33,581 nt of DNA. Source: an uncultured Holophagaceae bacterium. Lineage in GTDB: Bacteria > Acidobacteriota > Holophagae > Holophagales > Holophagaceae. A program made the position numbers and the translations under genes. The notes beneath the pieces were generated by a model. The model did no database searches, was not told the DNA's origin, and saw only the letters and a program-made list of their open reading frames with translations. The stretch lies in contig CAIMFT010000179.1 in assembly GCA_903840385.1 (NCBI GenBank), forward strand, positions 1-33,581, given 5' to 3'. Below are positions 31,545-33,581 of this stretch, piece after piece (the first letter of the stretch is position 1; the number at the start of each line of letters is the position of its first letter).

Positions 31545-33164
31545 TTAGCGGGCGATCTCGACGGCCCGGAGCTCACGCATGACGGTGACCTTGATCTGGC
31601 CGGGGTACTGCATCTCGGCCTCGACCCGGCGAGAGACGTCCTTGGCGATCCAGTAGGCCTGGTCGTCATTGACGGACCCGGCGTCCACCAGGATGCGGAT
31701 CTCGCGCCCCGCCTGCATGGCGAAGCTCTTCTGCACGCCCTTGTAGCTGTTGGCAATGCCTTCCAGCTGCTCCAGGCGCTTCACATAGGTCTCGAGGATC
31801 TCCCGGCGGGCGCCCGGCCGGGCGGCACTCAGGGCGTCGGCTGCAGTGATGAGCATGGCCTCCACGGTGCGAGGCTCGAAGTCGCCGTGGTGGCAGCTCA
31901 TGGCATGGATGACGGCCTCCTTCTCGCCGTAGCGCTGCATCAGCTGCATGCCGATCTCGATGTGCGTGCCCTCCACCTCGCGGTCGATGGCCTTGCCGAT
32001 GTCGTGGAAGAGGCCGGCCCGCCGCGCCAGGCGGCCGTCCGCCCCCATCTCACCGGCCATGTACTCGGCGATCATGGCGACTTCCTTGGTGTGCTCCAGC
32101 ACATTCTGGCCGTAGGAGGTGCGGTAGTTGAGGCGCCCCACCAGCTTGTGCAGCTTGGGGTGGACGTCCGGGAAGCCCATCTCGATGCAGGCGGCCTCGC
32201 CGATCTCCTTGAGGTGCTGGTCCATGTCCACCTTCACCTTCTCCACCACCTCCTCGATGCGGGCGGGATGGATGCGGCCATCGGCCAGCAGCTTGAGGAT
32301 GGACTGGCGGGCCACCTCGCGGCGGATGGGGTCGAAGCTGGAGACCACGATGCTCTCCGGCGTGTCGTCCACGATGAGGTCGCAGCCGGTGGCCTTTTCC
32401 AGGGCCCGGATGTTCCGTCCCTCGCGGCCGATGATGCGCCCCTTGAGGTCATCGCTGGGCAGCTGCACGGAGCTGACGGCCTGCTCGGCCACCACGTCCG
32501 AGGCCACCCGCTGGATGGCGGTGGCGATGGTCCACCGGGCCTTCTTGGCGGCCTCCTCCTGGCTCTCTTCCTCGATGCGACGCACCAGCTTGGCGGCATC
32601 CATCTTGGCGGCGTACTCCAGCTGGGAGATCAGCTCCTTCTTGGCGTCATCCCGGGTGAGACCGGCGATCTCTTCCAGGCGCAGGGCCTGGGCCTCCAGC
32701 AGCCGCTTGGCTTCAGCCTGCTGGCCCTCCAGCTTCTCCATCTCAGCCTTGCGCTTCTCCGTGAGGGTTTCCAGGTCCCGGGTCTTCTGGTCCACCTGCT
32801 GGTGCTTTTTGTCGAGGCCCTCCTCCTTGGAGAGCAGCCGCTGCTCCTGCTTCTCCAGGGTCTTCTGGCGCTCGGTCAGCAGCTTCTCCGCCTCGGTGCG
32901 GGCCTGGAGGGCCTGCTCCTTGGCCTTCAGCTCGGACTCCTTGCGGACGCTGTCAGCCTCCTGCTGGCCCCGCTCCCGAAGACGCTGGGCCTCCCGCTGG
33001 GCTTCTGCCAGGAGGCGCTCCCGCTCGGCCTTGATGTCGAGCTCGGCCTTGGACTGGGCCCGCGAGGCCTCCACCGTGGCCTTCTGGGCCTTGAGATACA
33101 TGAGCAGCCCCACGCCGACGGCGGCGCAGAACATGACGAGAAAGATCCAGGCTATGACATTCAT
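31545..33164 (-). CDS. rny: Ribonuclease Y
   Basis: RNase Y is a membrane-anchored endoribonuclease that starts mRNA decay. The 539-aa product has an N-terminal transmembrane helix (MNVIAWIFLVMFCAAVGVGL), a long Glu/Lys/Gln-rich coiled coil (about 25-190), a KH RNA-binding domain (KGRIIGREGRNIRALEKATG) and an HD domain with LFHDIGKA and the CHHGD segment. The length is close to the usual 510-525. The ATG at 33164 is chosen over an in-frame start 13 codons upstream because TTGGAG lies 6 nt before it and the helix then starts correctly. It lies downstream of zapA and the 6S RNA candidate. Confidence 0.97.
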   Translation of the reverse strand: MNVIAWIFLVMFCAAVGVGLLMYLKAQKATVEASRAQSKAELDIKAERERLLAEAQREAQRLRERGQQEADSVRKESELKAKEQALQARTEAEKLLTERQKTLEKQEQRLLSKEEGLDKKHQQVDQKTRDLETLTEKRKAEMEKLEGQQAEAKRLLEAQALRLEEIAGLTRDDAKKELISQLEYAAKMDAAKLVRRIEEESQEEAAKKARWTIATAIQRVASDVVAEQAVSSVQLPSDDLKGRIIGREGRNIRALEKATGCDLIVDDTPESIVVSSFDPIRREVARQSILKLLADGRIHPARIEEVVEKVKVDMDQHLKEIGEAACIEMGFPDVHPKLHKLVGRLNYRTSYGQNVLEHTKEVAMIAEYMAGEMGADGRLARRAGLFHDIGKAIDREVEGTHIEIGMQLMQRYGEKEAVIHAMSCHHGDFEPRTVEAMLITAADALSAARPGARREILETYVKRLEQLEGIANSYKGVQKSFAMQAGREIRILVDAGSVNDDQAYWIAKDVSRRVEAEMQYPGQIKVTVMRELRAVEIAR

Positions 33165-33218
33165 GGGCGACTCCAAGGAAGAGATCCAAAGAGCCACCAG
33201 CACCCGATTGTTGAAAAT

Positions 33219-33383
33219 CCCCGCTCAGTCGTGGAGGCTTGCCGAGTTCCCTAGCTGGTAGGGGGGAAACCAGATTCCCTGGCTAAGGCGCGCTGTCGCG
33301 CAGAACGCACAGGTCAGGGGGAAGGTCTCCCGTTTCGACATACGGAACAAGCGCTTGGCCATAAGCACGGGCCTCGCAGGGAA
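33219..33383 (-). ncRNA. ssrS: Candidate 6S RNA
   Basis: Between the zapA-like stop codon and rny lie about 200 nt without a credible gene. The ends can form a closing stem: CCCTGC (33381-33376) with GCGGGG (33224-33219), one G-U pair, then GAGGC (33375-33371) with GCCTC (33238-33234), with a bulge on the 3' side. The inside contains GC-rich helices and a small hairpin (GGGAA/TTCCC). The length (about 165 nt) and the zapA-6S synteny, known from many bacteria, support the call. The exact ends and the central bubble were not proven. Confidence 0.7.
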
Positions 33384-33384
33384 T

Positions 33385-33581
33385 TCAATCTCCGTCCTCG
33401 TCGAGGAGTGGCACGGGGGCGGAAGGTTCGTCCGGAACATCGTTCAGCAGCTTGGAGAGGGTCTGTTCCAGGTCGTGGGTTTGCTGGTTGGCGTCCCGTT
33501 CCAGGCGCGCCACGCGGTGCGCCAGGTTCAGGGCGCCCAGGAGGTACCAGGACGGAGTGTCGAGGCCCTTCGGGACGCTGC
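33385..33581 (-). CDS. zapA: ZapA-like cell division protein, C-terminal fragment (cut by window edge)
   Basis: The last 64 codons of a gene entering from the right edge are visible. The sequence SWYLLGALNLAHRVARLERD, followed by a heptad-like DLEQTLSKLLND, resembles the C-terminal helix and coiled coil of ZapA, an FtsZ-ring stabiliser. It ends with an acidic tail (PLLDEDGD). Position upstream of a 6S RNA candidate and rny supports the call. Without the N-terminal globular part the assignment is provisional. Confidence 0.65.
   Translation of the reverse strand, partial: SVPKGLDTPSWYLLGALNLAHRVARLERDANQQTHDLEQTLSKLLNDVPDEPSAPVPLLDEDGD

Noticed and set aside
33225..33440. 71-aa open frame on the minus strand across the zapA end and 6S region
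   Set aside because: It overlaps the zapA-like frame and the 6S candidate, has odd composition (TRTEIEFPARPVL...) and no ribosome-binding site.

Overview
The window is a GC-rich bacterial chromosome segment with tightly packed housekeeping genes and no sign of mobile DNA. The gene set suggests an acidobacterium of the Holophaga/Geothrix type: a c-type cytochrome locus led by a roughly 30-heme lipoprotein, a glutamine synthetase III, RNase Y, outer-membrane lipid A genes, and a β-propeller sensor kinase. The taxonomic guess rests on gene content and style, not on a marker alignment.

Layout. Positions 1-1230 hold the str operon on the minus strand (rpsL, rpsG, start of fusA). Positions 1235-7698 hold an FmdB-type zinc ribbon protein, a heptose-phosphate nucleotidyltransferase, a small outer-membrane barrel, glutamine synthetase III, a 60-aa ORF, nadA and a class II DAHP synthase. 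Positions 7710-14618 hold an unknown exported protein coupled to a thioesterase, a DCC-family protein, a CPBP membrane protease, a Ser/Thr kinase, an EF-P with a YeiP/EfpL-type tip loop, an RsgA-like GTPase without the zinc knuckle, and a lipid A acyltransferase. Positions 14732-17450 hold a NrfJ/OB-fold lipoprotein, a lone short nuoG and an unknown protein. Positions 17563-21774 hold purH and alaS.

The most distinctive part is 21797-31496. Four minus-strand genes (30-heme lipoprotein, small periplasmic monoheme cytochrome, outer-membrane barrel, inner-membrane DUF2231/P460-like cytochrome) are separated by only 12-29 bp. Divergent from them, across 270 bp, is a kinase/response-regulator pair. 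Together they could form an electron path from the inner membrane to the cell surface with its own sensor. That function is inferred.

The right end (31545-33581) carries rny, a candidate 6S RNA, and the 3' end of a zapA-like gene. Several genes without a Shine-Dalgarno sequence have a -10-like hexamer 5-11 nt before the start codon, which suggests leaderless transcripts.
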